Assembly (NCBI GenBank): GCA_937924505.1 | Contig: CALDSR010000051.1 | Location: 1 to 64,000, forward strand | Reading direction: 5' to 3' | DNA length: 64,000 nucleotides | Origin: an uncultured Granulosicoccus sp. | GTDB taxonomy: Bacteria; Pseudomonadota; Gammaproteobacteria; Granulosicoccales; Granulosicoccaceae | Shown: piece by piece, positions 25,360-34,354 of the stretch | Layout of the letters: each line of letters opens with the position of its first letter | How positions within the stretch are numbered: the first letter of the stretch is position 1 | Program-made: the position numbers and the translations under genes | Notes under the pieces: model-generated | Database searches by the model: none | What the model was told of the DNA's origin: nothing | Seen by the model: the letters and a program-made list of their open reading frames with translations, nothing else

Positions 25360-27711
25360 ATGCGACATTACAACAATAAAAAAATACCTTTCAGGGTTGA
25401 AGGTCAACATCACTTGCAGCGTGTGTTGGATTCAAATCCGAATCTGATTTGGGTCGGATGCCCAATCGCGCTTGCGGTACTTGTTGGTTGTTCCTTGTGG
25501 TGGTTGCTTGACACACAGTTCCAGCTCAGTTCCAGCCAGACCGATACAACGGTCTCATTTGTGGTTGTACTCTTGCTGGTAAGCAGCTTTCTGATCTCTG
25601 CATTGCTGAGACGGATGTTCAAAAGCTATGATTTGTTGCGTTCGGCTTTGGACGTCGTGGATGCCCCTTTGATCATTTTTGACAACGAGAACAAGGTTGT
25701 TCAGTTCAATCGCTCTGCACATCATTATTATCAAAAGCGTGGTGTTCAACTTGCGACTGGTCTAACCGAAAAAGAACTGCTTGAACTCTCGGCAAAAAGG
25801 CGCTTCGATGGCGCAGCTCAGATAGAGATGTGGGTCAACGAGATGACTACCTTGCGTCGCAAACACATTATGAGCGGCGAGCCGGTCACACTGAAAACGC
25901 ATGAGTTGACGGAAACAGGTGAGGAGATCGGTGATCTTTACCAGCAAGTCGTGTTGGCAAGGATTCGTGGCAATTTCACGGTGGATATGCGTGCTGATGT
26001 CACGGCACTTAAAAATAAGGAAATCATCCTCGCTGAACGCGAAGAAGATCTCAAAAAATCGCGTAACGAAGCGATGGTATCCAACCGCTGCAAGTCTGAG
26101 TTTCTGGCAAATATGAGCCATGAAATTCGAACACCAATGAATGGTGTCATTGGGATGTCTGAGTTGTTGCTTGAGAGTGAATTATCAAGCGAGCAAAGGC
26201 TTTATGCGTCAACTATTTCAAGTTCCTCGATTGCCCTACTGACGTTAATCAACGACATTCTTGATTTTTCCAAAGTGGAGGCGGGTAAACTACAGATTGA
26301 TCCTGAGTCTTTTGATCTCAAAGAAGTATTCGAGGATATCGGTGCGATGTTGGCGACGCGAGCACATGCCAAGGGTGTCGAGATTGTTACCAATTACCAT
26401 CCAGATCTGCCTGCTCGTTTCATCGGCGACTCTGATCGACTGCGACAGGTCATCAATAACCTTGCGGGAAATGCCGTCAAGTTCACTGATGAAGGGCATG
26501 TTGCCATGCATGTGACAGGTGTACTTGAAGATGACATGGCTGCCTTGAGATTTGAAGTTGAGGATACGGGTATTGGTATTCCGGAAGAAAAACTGGAAGG
26601 TATATTCAGTGTCTTCGAACAGGTAGATGGTGCATCCAATCGTCGATTTGAAGGCACCGGCCTTGGGTTGGCTATTGCACGTCGTCTGGTCAATTTGATG
26701 GGCGGCGACATAAGCGTACAGTCGACGCTCGGGGAGGGGTCACGGTTTGAGTTTGAAATATGCCTGCCTGTCGACGCCGATTATGTTCAAGTTGATAATT
26801 CAAGTGAATGTCTTGAGCTAAGCGGGAAGACTATTCTGATTGTTGATGATCTACCTTTGAACTGCGAAATATTGAGTCGACGAGTCACAGCATGGGGAAT
26901 GCATCCAATAGTGGTTGGAAGTGGTGAAGAGGCGTTAAAGTTATTTTTTGGTGACTCTAAAGAGCTACCGAACGTCGATGTCGCCATATTTGATTTCCAG
27001 ATGCCCGGAATCGATGGTCATGAGCTTTGTAGCCGATTCAAGGCAGAGCCTGCTCTTGTCGACATTCCCATACTGATGCTGTCTTCAGTTGATCATTCCA
27101 TTCAGGGGCAACGGGTTCGTGAACTGGGATATGTTGGTTGTCTGATGAAACCAGTGCGATCCGATATTTTGCATGAGCACTTGCTACGGGCACTCAATCC
27201 CATGCCTAAAGTTGCAGCCAACGATGAAAATTTGTCAGATAATGTAGTTGAGCTAGGGTCGGAGCGAGTTAAAAATGCTGAAAAATACAACGCGTTTTCC
27301 GATAGCAAGATACTTGTTGTTGAAGATAATATGGTGAATCAGTTAGTCATCAGTAGTATGCTTGAATCTCGCGACTATGAATTCGAGATGGCGGACAATG
27401 GAGTTCTTGGCGTTGAAGCCTATATTGCTCAACAACCTACCATGATATTAATGGATGTTTCCATGCCGGAAATGAATGGATTGGAGGCGACTCAAAAAAT
27501 TCGTGCCTATGAAGAGAGTCAGCAACTGCCGCGGTGTCCGATCGTCGCACTGACAGCGAATGCAATGAAAGGTGACCGCGAACGTTGCCTTGAAGTCGGT
27601 ATGGATGATTTTTTGAGTAAGCCGGTGGTTATGGAGGAGCTGTTCACCTGTATAGATCAATGGGTTGAACTACAAGCGGCACCCAAGCGCGGTAACGATC
27701 GCGCAGGCTAA
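25360..27711 (+). CDS. Hybrid sensor histidine kinase with two receiver domains
   Basis: This 783-residue membrane protein has two N-terminal hydrophobic helices (about residues 30-55 and 65-85). A PAS-like domain follows (about 95-215; DAPLIIFDNENKVVQFNRSAHHYY), then a HisKA domain with phospho-His254 (ANMSHEIRTPMNGVIG) and a HATPase domain (DRLRQVINNLAGNAVKFT, VEDTGIGI, GTGLGLAIAR). Two receiver domains end the protein, with phospho-Asp545 (FDFQMPG) and Asp699 (MDVSMPE). No Hpt domain or partner regulator is encoded nearby, so its phosphorelay target is elsewhere. The ligand is unknown. It has its own promoter region after the divergent M24 gene. Confidence 0.9.
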   Translation: MRHYNNKKIPFRVEGQHHLQRVLDSNPNLIWVGCPIALAVLVGCSLWWLLDTQFQLSSSQTDTTVSFVVVLLLVSSFLISALLRRMFKSYDLLRSALDVVDAPLIIFDNENKVVQFNRSAHHYYQKRGVQLATGLTEKELLELSAKRRFDGAAQIEMWVNEMTTLRRKHIMSGEPVTLKTHELTETGEEIGDLYQQVVLARIRGNFTVDMRADVTALKNKEIILAEREEDLKKSRNEAMVSNRCKSEFLANMSHEIRTPMNGVIGMSELLLESELSSEQRLYASTISSSSIALLTLINDILDFSKVEAGKLQIDPESFDLKEVFEDIGAMLATRAHAKGVEIVTNYHPDLPARFIGDSDRLRQVINNLAGNAVKFTDEGHVAMHVTGVLEDDMAALRFEVEDTGIGIPEEKLEGIFSVFEQVDGASNRRFEGTGLGLAIARRLVNLMGGDISVQSTLGEGSRFEFEICLPVDADYVQVDNSSECLELSGKTILIVDDLPLNCEILSRRVTAWGMHPIVVGSGEEALKLFFGDSKELPNVDVAIFDFQMPGIDGHELCSRFKAEPALVDIPILMLSSVDHSIQGQRVRELGYVGCLMKPVRSDILHEHLLRALNPMPKVAANDENLSDNVVELGSERVKNAEKYNAFSDSKILVVEDNMVNQLVISSMLESRDYEFEMADNGVLGVEAYIAQQPTMILMDVSMPEMNGLEATQKIRAYEESQQLPRCPIVALTANAMKGDRERCLEVGMDDFLSKPVVMEELFTCIDQWVELQAAPKRGNDRAG

Positions 27712-27894
27712 TGCATGTATTGTCCTGATATTTTGTCAGTATGCACTGACAGGATGTTCTGCGGTTTAAATAGTCGGAAGTCATTTTGGGTGGTGGTATC
27801 ATGAATCCGACTATCCGATCAATATCGACACAATGATAATGGGCGCCGATATAGATCAACTTCCTTGCCTGCGTACGTTAAGCCGAAAACTGAC

Positions 27895-29271
27895 ATGAGC
27901 GACACCTTGAGAAATGATCGACTGACGCAATGGGACCAGGATCACTTCTTTCATCCGTCAACACATGCAGCGCAATTTGCGCGCGGCGAACTGCCCAATC
28001 GTATCGTGACAGGTGGTAAAGGGGTCTATATTACGGATCGTGAAAATAACCGATTGTTGGATGCCTTTGCTGGTCTGTATTGCGTGAATGTTGGTTATGG
28101 CAGGCAGGAAATAGCCGAAGCAATCGCGGAGCAGGCCCGTGAGCTTAGTTACTACCATTCATACGTAGGTCATGGTACCGAGGCGTCAATTACGCTTGCG
28201 CGAATGATCATGGAGCGCGCGCCAGAACATATGAGCCGGGTTTATTTTGGGCTTGGCGGATCGGATGCCAACGAAACCAATATCAAGTTGATTTGGTACT
28301 ACAACAATGTGCTAGGTCGGCGGGAGAAAAAGAAGATTATCTCTCGTTGGCGGGGCTATCACGGCTCGGGTTTGATGTCAGGCTCCTTGACGGGGCTTGA
28401 GTTGTTCCACAATCAATTTGATCTCCCGCTATCGCCTGTTCTCCATACAGACGCACCGTATTATTTTCGTCGTGACGACAAATCATTGTCCGAATCCGAA
28501 TTTTCCGAACGGTGTGCGCAACGCCTTGAAGCACTTATCGAGAAAGAGGGGGCGAATACTATCGCGGCATTTATCGGTGAGCCGATGCTGGGAACCGGCG
28601 GACTCGTGCCACCACCGGAAGGATACTGGGCAGCCATTCAAGCGGTGTTGAATAGGCATGACATACTGTTGATAGCGGATGAAGTGGTCACGGGTTTTGG
28701 AAGACTGGGTAGCATGTTTGGGTCAGATCATTATGGAATGACACCAGATCTGATCACGATTGCCAAAGGACTCACCTCTGCCTATGCACCCTTGTCCGGC
28801 TCCATTGTCAGTGAAAAGATGTGGAAAGTGCTTGAGCAGGGTGCCGACAAATTTGGCCCGATCGGGCATGGCTGGACGTATTCAGCGCACCCGATCTGCG
28901 CAGCTGCAGGTGTTGCTAACCTGCAACTCATCGACAAGCTCGACCTTGTAAATAATGCTCGCGTGGCAGGGGCCTATTTGAATGAAGCTATGCGTCAGGC
29001 CTTGGCTGATCATCCGCATGTTGGTGACGTTCGTGGTGCCGGGCTTACTTGCGCGGTTGAACTGGTACAGAACAAGACAAGGCATGAGTTTTTTGATCCA
29101 GCGAAAAAGATCGGTCCTTCGATTGCTGCCGAGATGGTCAGGCGTGGCATCATTGCTCGCGCCATGCCACAAGGGGATATTCTTGGTTTTTCACCGCCTT
29201 TGTGCATCAACGAATCGGAGATTGAGCAGGTTATAAAAGTGACCGTGGAAGCGATCAACGAAGTGCTTTAA
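27895..29271 (+). CDS. Class III omega-aminotransferase
   Basis: The protein has 458 residues from ATG 27895; a TTG at 27865 would add ten. It is a PLP-dependent class III aminotransferase. The internal Asp motif is [15 protein letters not shown] and the PLP lysine lies in [31 protein letters not shown] and [15 protein letters not shown] are other family segments. Relatives use beta-alanine, taurine, putrescine or similar omega-amino donors with pyruvate. The gene is monocistronic-looking and converges with a LysR regulator; a small hairpin lies between them. Substrate is not determined. Confidence 0.88.
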   Translation: MSDTLRNDRLTQWDQDHFFHPSTHAAQFARGELPNRIVTGGKGVYITDRENNRLLDAFAGLYCVNVGYGRQEIAEAIAEQARELSYYHSYVGHGTEASITLARMIMERAPEHMSRVYFGLGGSDANETNIKLIWYYNNVLGRREKKKIISRWRGYHGSGLMSGSLTGLELFHNQFDLPLSPVLHTDAPYYFRRDDKSLSESEFSERCAQRLEALIEKEGANTIAAFIGEPMLGTGGLVPPPEGYWAAIQAVLNRHDILLIADEVVTGFGRLGSMFGSDHYGMTPDLITIAKGLTSAYAPLSGSIVSEKMWKVLEQGADKFGPIGHGWTYSAHPICAAAGVANLQLIDKLDLVNNARVAGAYLNEAMRQALADHPHVGDVRGAGLTCAVELVQNKTRHEFFDPAKKIGPSIAAEMVRRGIIARAMPQGDILGFSPPLCINESEIEQVIKVTVEAINEVL

Positions 29272-29311
29272 GCCATGCAGACACATGCCGTTCGTACAAG
29301 GCTGCATTTTC

Positions 29312-29330
29312 AAAGCCTGGTGGTGGCTTT
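29312..29330. terminator. Small hairpin between convergent genes
   Basis: AAAGCC (29312-29317) and GGCTTT (29325-29330) form a 6-bp stem between the convergent aminotransferase and LysR genes. It could act as a weak bidirectional terminator. Confidence 0.35.
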
Positions 29331-29333
29331 AAG

Positions 29334-30227
29334 TTACTGCCAGTCCTCGCAAACATTTTCAAGCAAATAGTCCATCAGTTTGCGAGTCCTGTATGGCAGA
29401 TAGCGAGAAGTGGGGTATACGATAAAAATACCTTGAGGTTTCAGTTCATACTTTTCAAGTAGTTGAACGAGTCGTCCGGAGTCAAGTGATGGTTTAACAA
29501 GAAAATCCGGTACTCTTACAATCCCTAATCCTTGCTCGGCAGCTTCAATCAGGAATGCGCCATCATGTGAGTTCATCGTCGCTGATAGTGGTACCGTAAT
29601 TTTCTTGCCGTTCGCTGAGGCGAAATCCCATTTAGGGCGTTTCGATGATCCAAATTGAATTATCCGATGATGCCTAAAGTCGTTGGGTTCATCGATCGAG
29701 GCATTGTCGGCAATGTATTCTGGGCTGGCACAATAGACATGGCGGGTTACGCATAATTCACGTGCTATCAGTGATGAATCCTGCAGCTCCGATATTCTGA
29801 CAACCAAATCAAAGTGTTCATCGATAACGTCAACAATTCTATCGTTGAATTCTACATTGAGATGCACGCCTGGATGTTGCCTGGTAAACGCTAGCAAGTG
29901 AGTGCTCAAACTGACCTTGCCGAAATACAAGGGCACGGAAATCTTTATTTCGCCCTTGATATCTACGTTTTCCTTGCGCACCTGAGCTTCAAATTCGTCA
30001 AACGCCGAGATCACGCCGAGGCCTCGCTCATAGTATTCCCGCCCGGCTTCGGTCAGTGACCATTGCCGCGAGGTTCTTGCGATCAACACAGCCTGCATCC
30101 GCTCTTCGAGTAAGCGCAACTTTCGGCTCATCGCTGACTTTGCAATGCCGGTCTGTTTCGCTGCTTTACCGATGCCACCTTGTTCAACTATTCGTATGAA
30201 TGCCCGTAAATCTTCAATTTGCCCCAT
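29334..30227 (-). CDS. LysR-family transcriptional regulator
   Basis: This 297-residue protein has an N-terminal winged HTH (about residues 1-60; LRAFIRIVEQGGIGKAAKQTGIAKSAMSRKLRLLEERM) and a periplasmic-binding-type effector domain (about 90-295). It is of the CrgA-like group (WSLTEAGREYYERG, LREHRIIQFG-like text). It is divergent from the CDGSH-glutamate-synthase fusion gene. A palindrome and a direct repeat lie in the 112-base gap, so that gene is the likely target along with the regulator itself. Confidence 0.92.
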   Translation of the reverse strand: MGQIEDLRAFIRIVEQGGIGKAAKQTGIAKSAMSRKLRLLEERMQAVLIARTSRQWSLTEAGREYYERGLGVISAFDEFEAQVRKENVDIKGEIKISVPLYFGKVSLSTHLLAFTRQHPGVHLNVEFNDRIVDVIDEHFDLVVRISELQDSSLIARELCVTRHVYCASPEYIADNASIDEPNDFRHHRIIQFGSSKRPKWDFASANGKKITVPLSATMNSHDGAFLIEAAEQGLGIVRVPDFLVKPSLDSGRLVQLLEKYELKPQGIFIVYPTSRYLPYRTRKLMDYLLENVCEDWQ

Positions 30228-30237
30228 GATGTTCTAA

Positions 30238-30277
30238 ATATTGAAACACATAGTTCTATATTGAATATCTGTTCAAT
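30238..30277. promoter_or_regulatory. Putative LysR operator region
   Basis: ATATTGAA occurs at 30238-30245 and again at 30258-30265, 20 bases apart (two helical turns). The second copy opens a palindrome, ATTGAA-N6-TTCAAT (30260-30277). The region sits between the divergent LysR and CDGSH-GltS genes, where a LysR protein would be expected to bind. Confidence 0.55.
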
Positions 30278-30339
30278 TTATTGCAACCATGTATTCTCGC
30301 TCGATGAGCATGATCCCATTAAACGCAGTGAGGTGAAAA

Positions 30340-31878
30340 GTGAAAACTGACAACGTTCCGATAATTGCCGCAACCGTTCCCGTCAAAGTACAGCTAGAGG
30401 CCGGGAAAGACTATTTCTGGTGCCGATGCGGCAGGTCCGCGTCACAACCGTTTTGCGATGGCTCACATCGCGGCTCGACAATCACACCCTTGAAATTTAA
30501 CGCAGAGAGCACTGGCGAAGTCGCGCTATGCCAATGCAAGTCAAGTGGCAATGCCCCCTTTTGCGATGGAAGCCACGTGGGTTTAGGGGAACTTGCTGCA
30601 GGTGACGCTGCGCCTGTTGCTGCTAACAAGGGGGCGGTTCCAGGCGCTACTCCAACTCCGGAGGAACCCACCGTCGCGCGAATTCATGAGTTGGCCAGAG
30701 ACGGTTTGAGCAAACTCGGCCACCATGGAGAAATGGGGTCGATGGGTGTACCGCGTAAAGATCTTCCGCACTGGGATGACATACAGATCCTGCCCGCGCA
30801 AATCGCGCAAAAACCCTTATTGGACAATCAGGCGGTTTCCACCAAAGTGACCATTGGTCCACGGGCTGAACGACCGCTTACTCTTGATATTCCTTTGTTC
30901 GTATCAGATATGAGCTTCGGTGCGTTGTCCGAAGAAGCGAAAATTGCGCTTTCTCGCGGTGCGGAGCTGGCCGGTACTGGTATTTGTTCCGGTGAAGGCG
31001 GAATGCTTACAGAAGAGCAAGCAGAGAACTCGCGCTATTTCTACGAGTTAGCCTCGGCAAAATTCGGCTGGGATCTGGAATTGGTTGAGCGAGTACAAGC
31101 CTTTCACTTTAAAGGTGGGCAAGGTGCGAAAACCGGTACGGGAGGGCACTTGCCAGGTAACAAGGTGCAAGGCAAAATTGCCGAGGTCAGGGGGTTGGAG
31201 CCAGGTCAAAGCGCGATCTCACCGGCGACATTCCCCGATTTACATACTGCCTCTGATTTTCGCAAAATGGCAGACGAGGTACGTGAGCGGTCGGGTGGTA
31301 TACCAATAGGTTTCAAGCTTTCGGCTAATCGTATTGAAGACGATATTGATTTTGCGCTTGACGCGAGTGCGGATTACATCATTCTTGATGGTCGGGGTGG
31401 CGGTACAGGTGCTGCGCCTTTGATTTTCAGAAACCACATATCAGTACCGACGATTCCGGCATTGGCACGCGCTCGTAAACATCTTGATGCCAAGGCGGGT
31501 AATGAAGTCACTCTGGTGATAACGGGAGGCTTACGTGTCGCTGAGGATTTTGTAAAAGCGATGGCACTCGGCGCTGATGCCATAGCGGTGTCAAACTCGG
31601 CGATGCAGGCAGTGGGTTGTATTGCCGCAAGGATGTGCAACTCGAATAATTGTCCCGTGGGTGTCGCTACGCAAAAACCCGAATTACGTTCGCGCTTGAA
31701 CGTGCAAACAGGGGCGGAGAAGCTGGCACGTTATTTTGGTGCTAGTGTTGAATTGATGCAGGTGTTGGCACGTGCCTGCGGCCATGATGATCTGACCCAA
31801 TTGTGCACAGCTGATATCACTAGCTGGAAACGTGAAATGGCTGATCTCAGTGGCATCAGATATGCCGGGGTTGGATAA
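30340..31878 (+). CDS. CDGSH iron-sulfur domains fused to glutamate-synthase-like FMN domain
   Basis: This 512-residue protein has two N-terminal CDGSH iron-sulfur domains. The first has Cys28, Cys30, Cys39 and His43. The second has Cys64, Cys66, Cys75 and His79. Each gives the 3Cys-1His set that holds a 2Fe-2S cluster. A linker leads to a glutamate-synthase central/FMN-binding barrel (about residues 130-500). The 3Fe-4S motif is intact (Cys-x5-Cys-x4-Cys in GCIAARMCNSNNCPVGVATQ). There is no N-terminal amidotransferase domain and no GltD-like subunit gene nearby, so it cannot be a classical glutamate synthase. It is probably an iron-sulfur flavoprotein oxidoreductase. The GTG start follows a strong AGGTG ribosome site. 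The GST gene follows 80 bases later. Confidence 0.85.
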   Translation: MKTDNVPIIAATVPVKVQLEAGKDYFWCRCGRSASQPFCDGSHRGSTITPLKFNAESTGEVALCQCKSSGNAPFCDGSHVGLGELAAGDAAPVAANKGAVPGATPTPEEPTVARIHELARDGLSKLGHHGEMGSMGVPRKDLPHWDDIQILPAQIAQKPLLDNQAVSTKVTIGPRAERPLTLDIPLFVSDMSFGALSEEAKIALSRGAELAGTGICSGEGGMLTEEQAENSRYFYELASAKFGWDLELVERVQAFHFKGGQGAKTGTGGHLPGNKVQGKIAEVRGLEPGQSAISPATFPDLHTASDFRKMADEVRERSGGIPIGFKLSANRIEDDIDFALDASADYIILDGRGGGTGAAPLIFRNHISVPTIPALARARKHLDAKAGNEVTLVITGGLRVAEDFVKAMALGADAIAVSNSAMQAVGCIAARMCNSNNCPVGVATQKPELRSRLNVQTGAEKLARYFGASVELMQVLARACGHDDLTQLCTADITSWKREMADLSGIRYAGVG

Positions 31879-31900
31879 GTTGGCGCGCAAGCTCGTGGTC

Positions 31901-31917
31901 AGTTATTTTTAATAACT
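31901..31917. repeat. AT-rich hairpin between CDGSH-GltS and GST genes
   Basis: AGTTATT (31901-31907) and AATAACT (31911-31917) form a perfect 7-bp stem with a TTT loop in the 80-base gap. It might reduce read-through into the GST gene or mark an RNA processing site. It is weak as a terminator. Confidence 0.3.
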
Positions 31918-31958
31918 TCACAGACAATTTTTCAGTTTCACATTTCAGGAATGTCTTC

Positions 31959-32939
31959 ATGGGACTTTTGCAAGAAGGTAAATGGGTCGATCAGTGGTAT
32001 GACACCAAGTCGACCGGTGGTCGTTTTGAGCGCAAAGCTCCGCAGTTTCGACACTGGGTTACCGCTGATGGGGCAGCTGGGCCCAGTGGTGATGCGGGGT
32101 TTGAGGCTGCCTCGGATCGTTATCATTTGTATGTGTCACTTGCCTGTCCGTGGGCTCATCGAACACTGATCTTTCGTGCACTGAAAGGTTTGGAGGATAT
32201 TATTCCTGTATCAATCGTGCATTGGTATATGGCAGATAAAGGATGGACGTTTCAGTCGGGCGACGGCGTTGTGGAGGATACGGTCAACGGTGTTGACTAC
32301 ATGTATCAAATATATACAGCCGCGATGCCAGACTATTCCGGACGAGTAACGGTGCCAGTGTTGTGGGATAAAAAAACCAGCACCATTGTGTCGAATGAGT
32401 CGCCAGAAATTATTCGCATGTTCAATTGCGCTTTTGATCAGGTAGGTGCGAAAAGCGGTGATTACTATCCTGAAGCACTACGCACTGAAATTGACACTTT
32501 GAATGATCGTATTTACGAATCGGTCAACAATGGCGTTTACAAATGTGGCTTCGCGACCACACAAGAAGCTTATGAAGAGGCGCTCTCACCACTGTTTGAA
32601 ACGCTTGACTGGCTAGATGAGCGTTTGTCGAAACAGCGATATTTGACGGGTGGCACGATAACCGAGGCGGATTGGAGGCTGTTTACAACGTTGGTTCGGT
32701 TCGACCCTGTGTACGTTGGTCACTTCAAATGCAATATCAGGCGAATTGAAGACTATCCGAATTTGTCCGCGTATGTACGTGATCTTTATCAGCAACCTGG
32801 CATCGCGGAGACAGTGAATATGGAACATATAAAATGTCATTACTATGCGAGTCATGAATCGATCAACCCCTCGCGTGTCGTGCCAGTGGGGCCTGATATC
32901 GACTTCATGGCAGCCCATGACAGAGCGCGGTTTGAATAG
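31959..32939 (+). CDS. Xi-class glutathione S-transferase (glutathionyl-hydroquinone reductase)
   Basis: This 326-residue protein matches the YqjG/ECM4 family. These cytosolic enzymes use glutathione to reduce glutathionyl-hydroquinones, giving free hydroquinone and GSSG. The catalytic Cys lies in VSLACPWAHRTLIFRAL. The thioredoxin-like half also has VPVLWDKKTSTIVSNESPEIIRMFN. The helical C-terminal half contains FETLDWLDERLSKQRYLTGGTITEADWRLFTTLVRFD, typical for the family. An AGGA ribosome site precedes the ATG. It may be in one operon with the CDGSH-glutamate-synthase gene, which would link both to redox or quinone stress. Confidence 0.9.
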   Translation: MGLLQEGKWVDQWYDTKSTGGRFERKAPQFRHWVTADGAAGPSGDAGFEAASDRYHLYVSLACPWAHRTLIFRALKGLEDIIPVSIVHWYMADKGWTFQSGDGVVEDTVNGVDYMYQIYTAAMPDYSGRVTVPVLWDKKTSTIVSNESPEIIRMFNCAFDQVGAKSGDYYPEALRTEIDTLNDRIYESVNNGVYKCGFATTQEAYEEALSPLFETLDWLDERLSKQRYLTGGTITEADWRLFTTLVRFDPVYVGHFKCNIRRIEDYPNLSAYVRDLYQQPGIAETVNMEHIKCHYYASHESINPSRVVPVGPDIDFMAAHDRARFE

Positions 32940-33142
32940 GTTTAGTGCTTTGTTATATTGCCGTTTGGGTGCTCGAATCTGACAGTCAGGTATCTTGCCG
33001 GGACTGACACGCATTTGAATCCAACGTTTATTTAAGTGGTATACGTCGGCGAACTATTGCAGCATGAAACCTGGGTGACTGGTACGATTGTTTCGAGCAA
33101 GGCACTTGGCCCATTCATAAAAATATTATCCAGGAGTAGCGA

Positions 33143-33382
33143 ATGAATTTTGATCGGAGTGCACCTTGCTGACTGAGTGCAGTCGCAGTAACGCTTATTT
33201 TGTTCGTTAATCCGGAAGTAGTAAAACCACTGACTGCACGTGAACTTTGGGTTTCACAGCCTGAAGGTCCATTCACTGTTTGCGTTTGGCGAGAAAGGCT
33301 TGGTGTGATTCAGGAGTGCCGTCGTGAAATGATCCGGTCCATTGATCCCAAGGAATTTCCAAGCCGCCGTAGTTGCAGGTGA
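33143..33382 (+). pseudogene. Possible broken small secreted-protein gene
   Basis: After a good AGGAG ribosome site, an ATG at 33143 opens a frame that meets TGA at codon 10. The same frame then stays open to 33382. It reads hydrophobic residues directly after the stop (LSAVAVTLILFV), as a signal peptide would. A Trp-to-stop change (TGG to TGA) would explain it. It overlaps the 3' end of the opposite-strand sterol-desaturase gene. I recognise no family. The rest of the 32940-33272 gap shows nothing else that I can support. Confidence 0.25.
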
Positions 33383-34277
33383 AGAATCGATGGTGCAACT
33401 GGTGGTGAAAGGTACCGAGAGGTAGTACCAGTTTTCCCTTCAACAAAATACCCTGGTACCCCGAATGTGTGGTTGCGGCTGAAAGCGTGAAATACATCAG
33501 ATGAAAGGTAATCAAAAAAGGTGTCGATGGAATTATGAAATGAATCAAGACGGTACTTAAATAAACCACGTGTTCTATCGGGTGCATGGACATTCCTGAC
33601 CAGGGGCCTACATTGGTATTGCGATGGTGCAGGGCATGAACACGTGCGTAAATTTTGGAACTATGTATGAGCCGATGAATCAGGAAGAAATGCGTCGTTT
33701 CCCATAGGGGAATCAGCAGGATCATCAACGCCAACCACGCCCATTGCGCTGGCATGGACAATTCGGGTGCGTAGTTGTTTGCGATCGCCCATAACATCAG
33801 CGCCTCATATAGCGTCCAGATCATGACGCCGCTGGTTAAAGTCCAGAACATATTGTCGCGAACCTGTGATCCAAATGTGAATACACGACTTGAAGTTGCA
33901 AATGGGCGAGCGTCATAGCGACGCTCATTCTCTTGTTTGCGCGCTATATAGAAGTACCAATGTAATCCACCAGCGACAAAACACATCAGCAAAAAATTGC
34001 GGATATAGAGGCTGGTGATCCAGCCGATAGACAATTCTTGAGTAGTAATGGAAGAAGGTTGAAAGTACAGGCTTGACAAAATAGCCAGCAATAGAATGAT
34101 CAAGCGTTCCGAGATCGGAAACCAGCCGCCCACAACCCATTTGACCACTTGTCCGATATTAGGTGGCCACCGAAAATAGGGTGACACGAGGACTGGTGCG
34201 GAAGGCTTGTAGTGCCAGTTGACTCTTGATTGCCGCGTAGGAGAAGGTGCGGAGCTGGTCTTGTCGGTTTGCTGCAT
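33273..34277 (-). CDS. Sterol desaturase / fatty acid hydroxylase family protein
   Basis: The protein has 334 residues from ATG 34277, preceded by AGGAGA. An upstream start at 34430 would run into the neighbouring gene and is disfavoured. It is an integral membrane di-iron oxygenase. His-rich motifs that bind the two irons are HFFLIHRLIHSS with HALHHRNTNVG, and later FHHQLHHRF. About five membrane helices surround them. Such enzymes hydroxylate or desaturate lipids using O2. The substrate lipid is unknown. It lies 77 bases downstream of the SLC13-type permease on the same strand. Confidence 0.87.
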   Translation of the reverse strand: MQQTDKTSSAPSPTRQSRVNWHYKPSAPVLVSPYFRWPPNIGQVVKWVVGGWFPISERLIILLLAILSSLYFQPSSITTQELSIGWITSLYIRNFLLMCFVAGGLHWYFYIARKQENERRYDARPFATSSRVFTFGSQVRDNMFWTLTSGVMIWTLYEALMLWAIANNYAPELSMPAQWAWLALMILLIPLWETTHFFLIHRLIHSSKIYARVHALHHRNTNVGPWSGMSMHPIEHVVYLSTVLIHFIIPSTPFLITFHLMYFTLSAATTHSGYQGILLKGKLVLPLGTFHHQLHHRFFTCNYGGLEIPWDQWTGSFHDGTPESHQAFLAKRKQ

Positions 34278-34354
34278 AGCTCTTCTCCTGCTGACTATTG
34301 GACGGGTAGTGATATTCGCGATGGATATCTTGCTGTGTGAACGAAATCCGAAGC

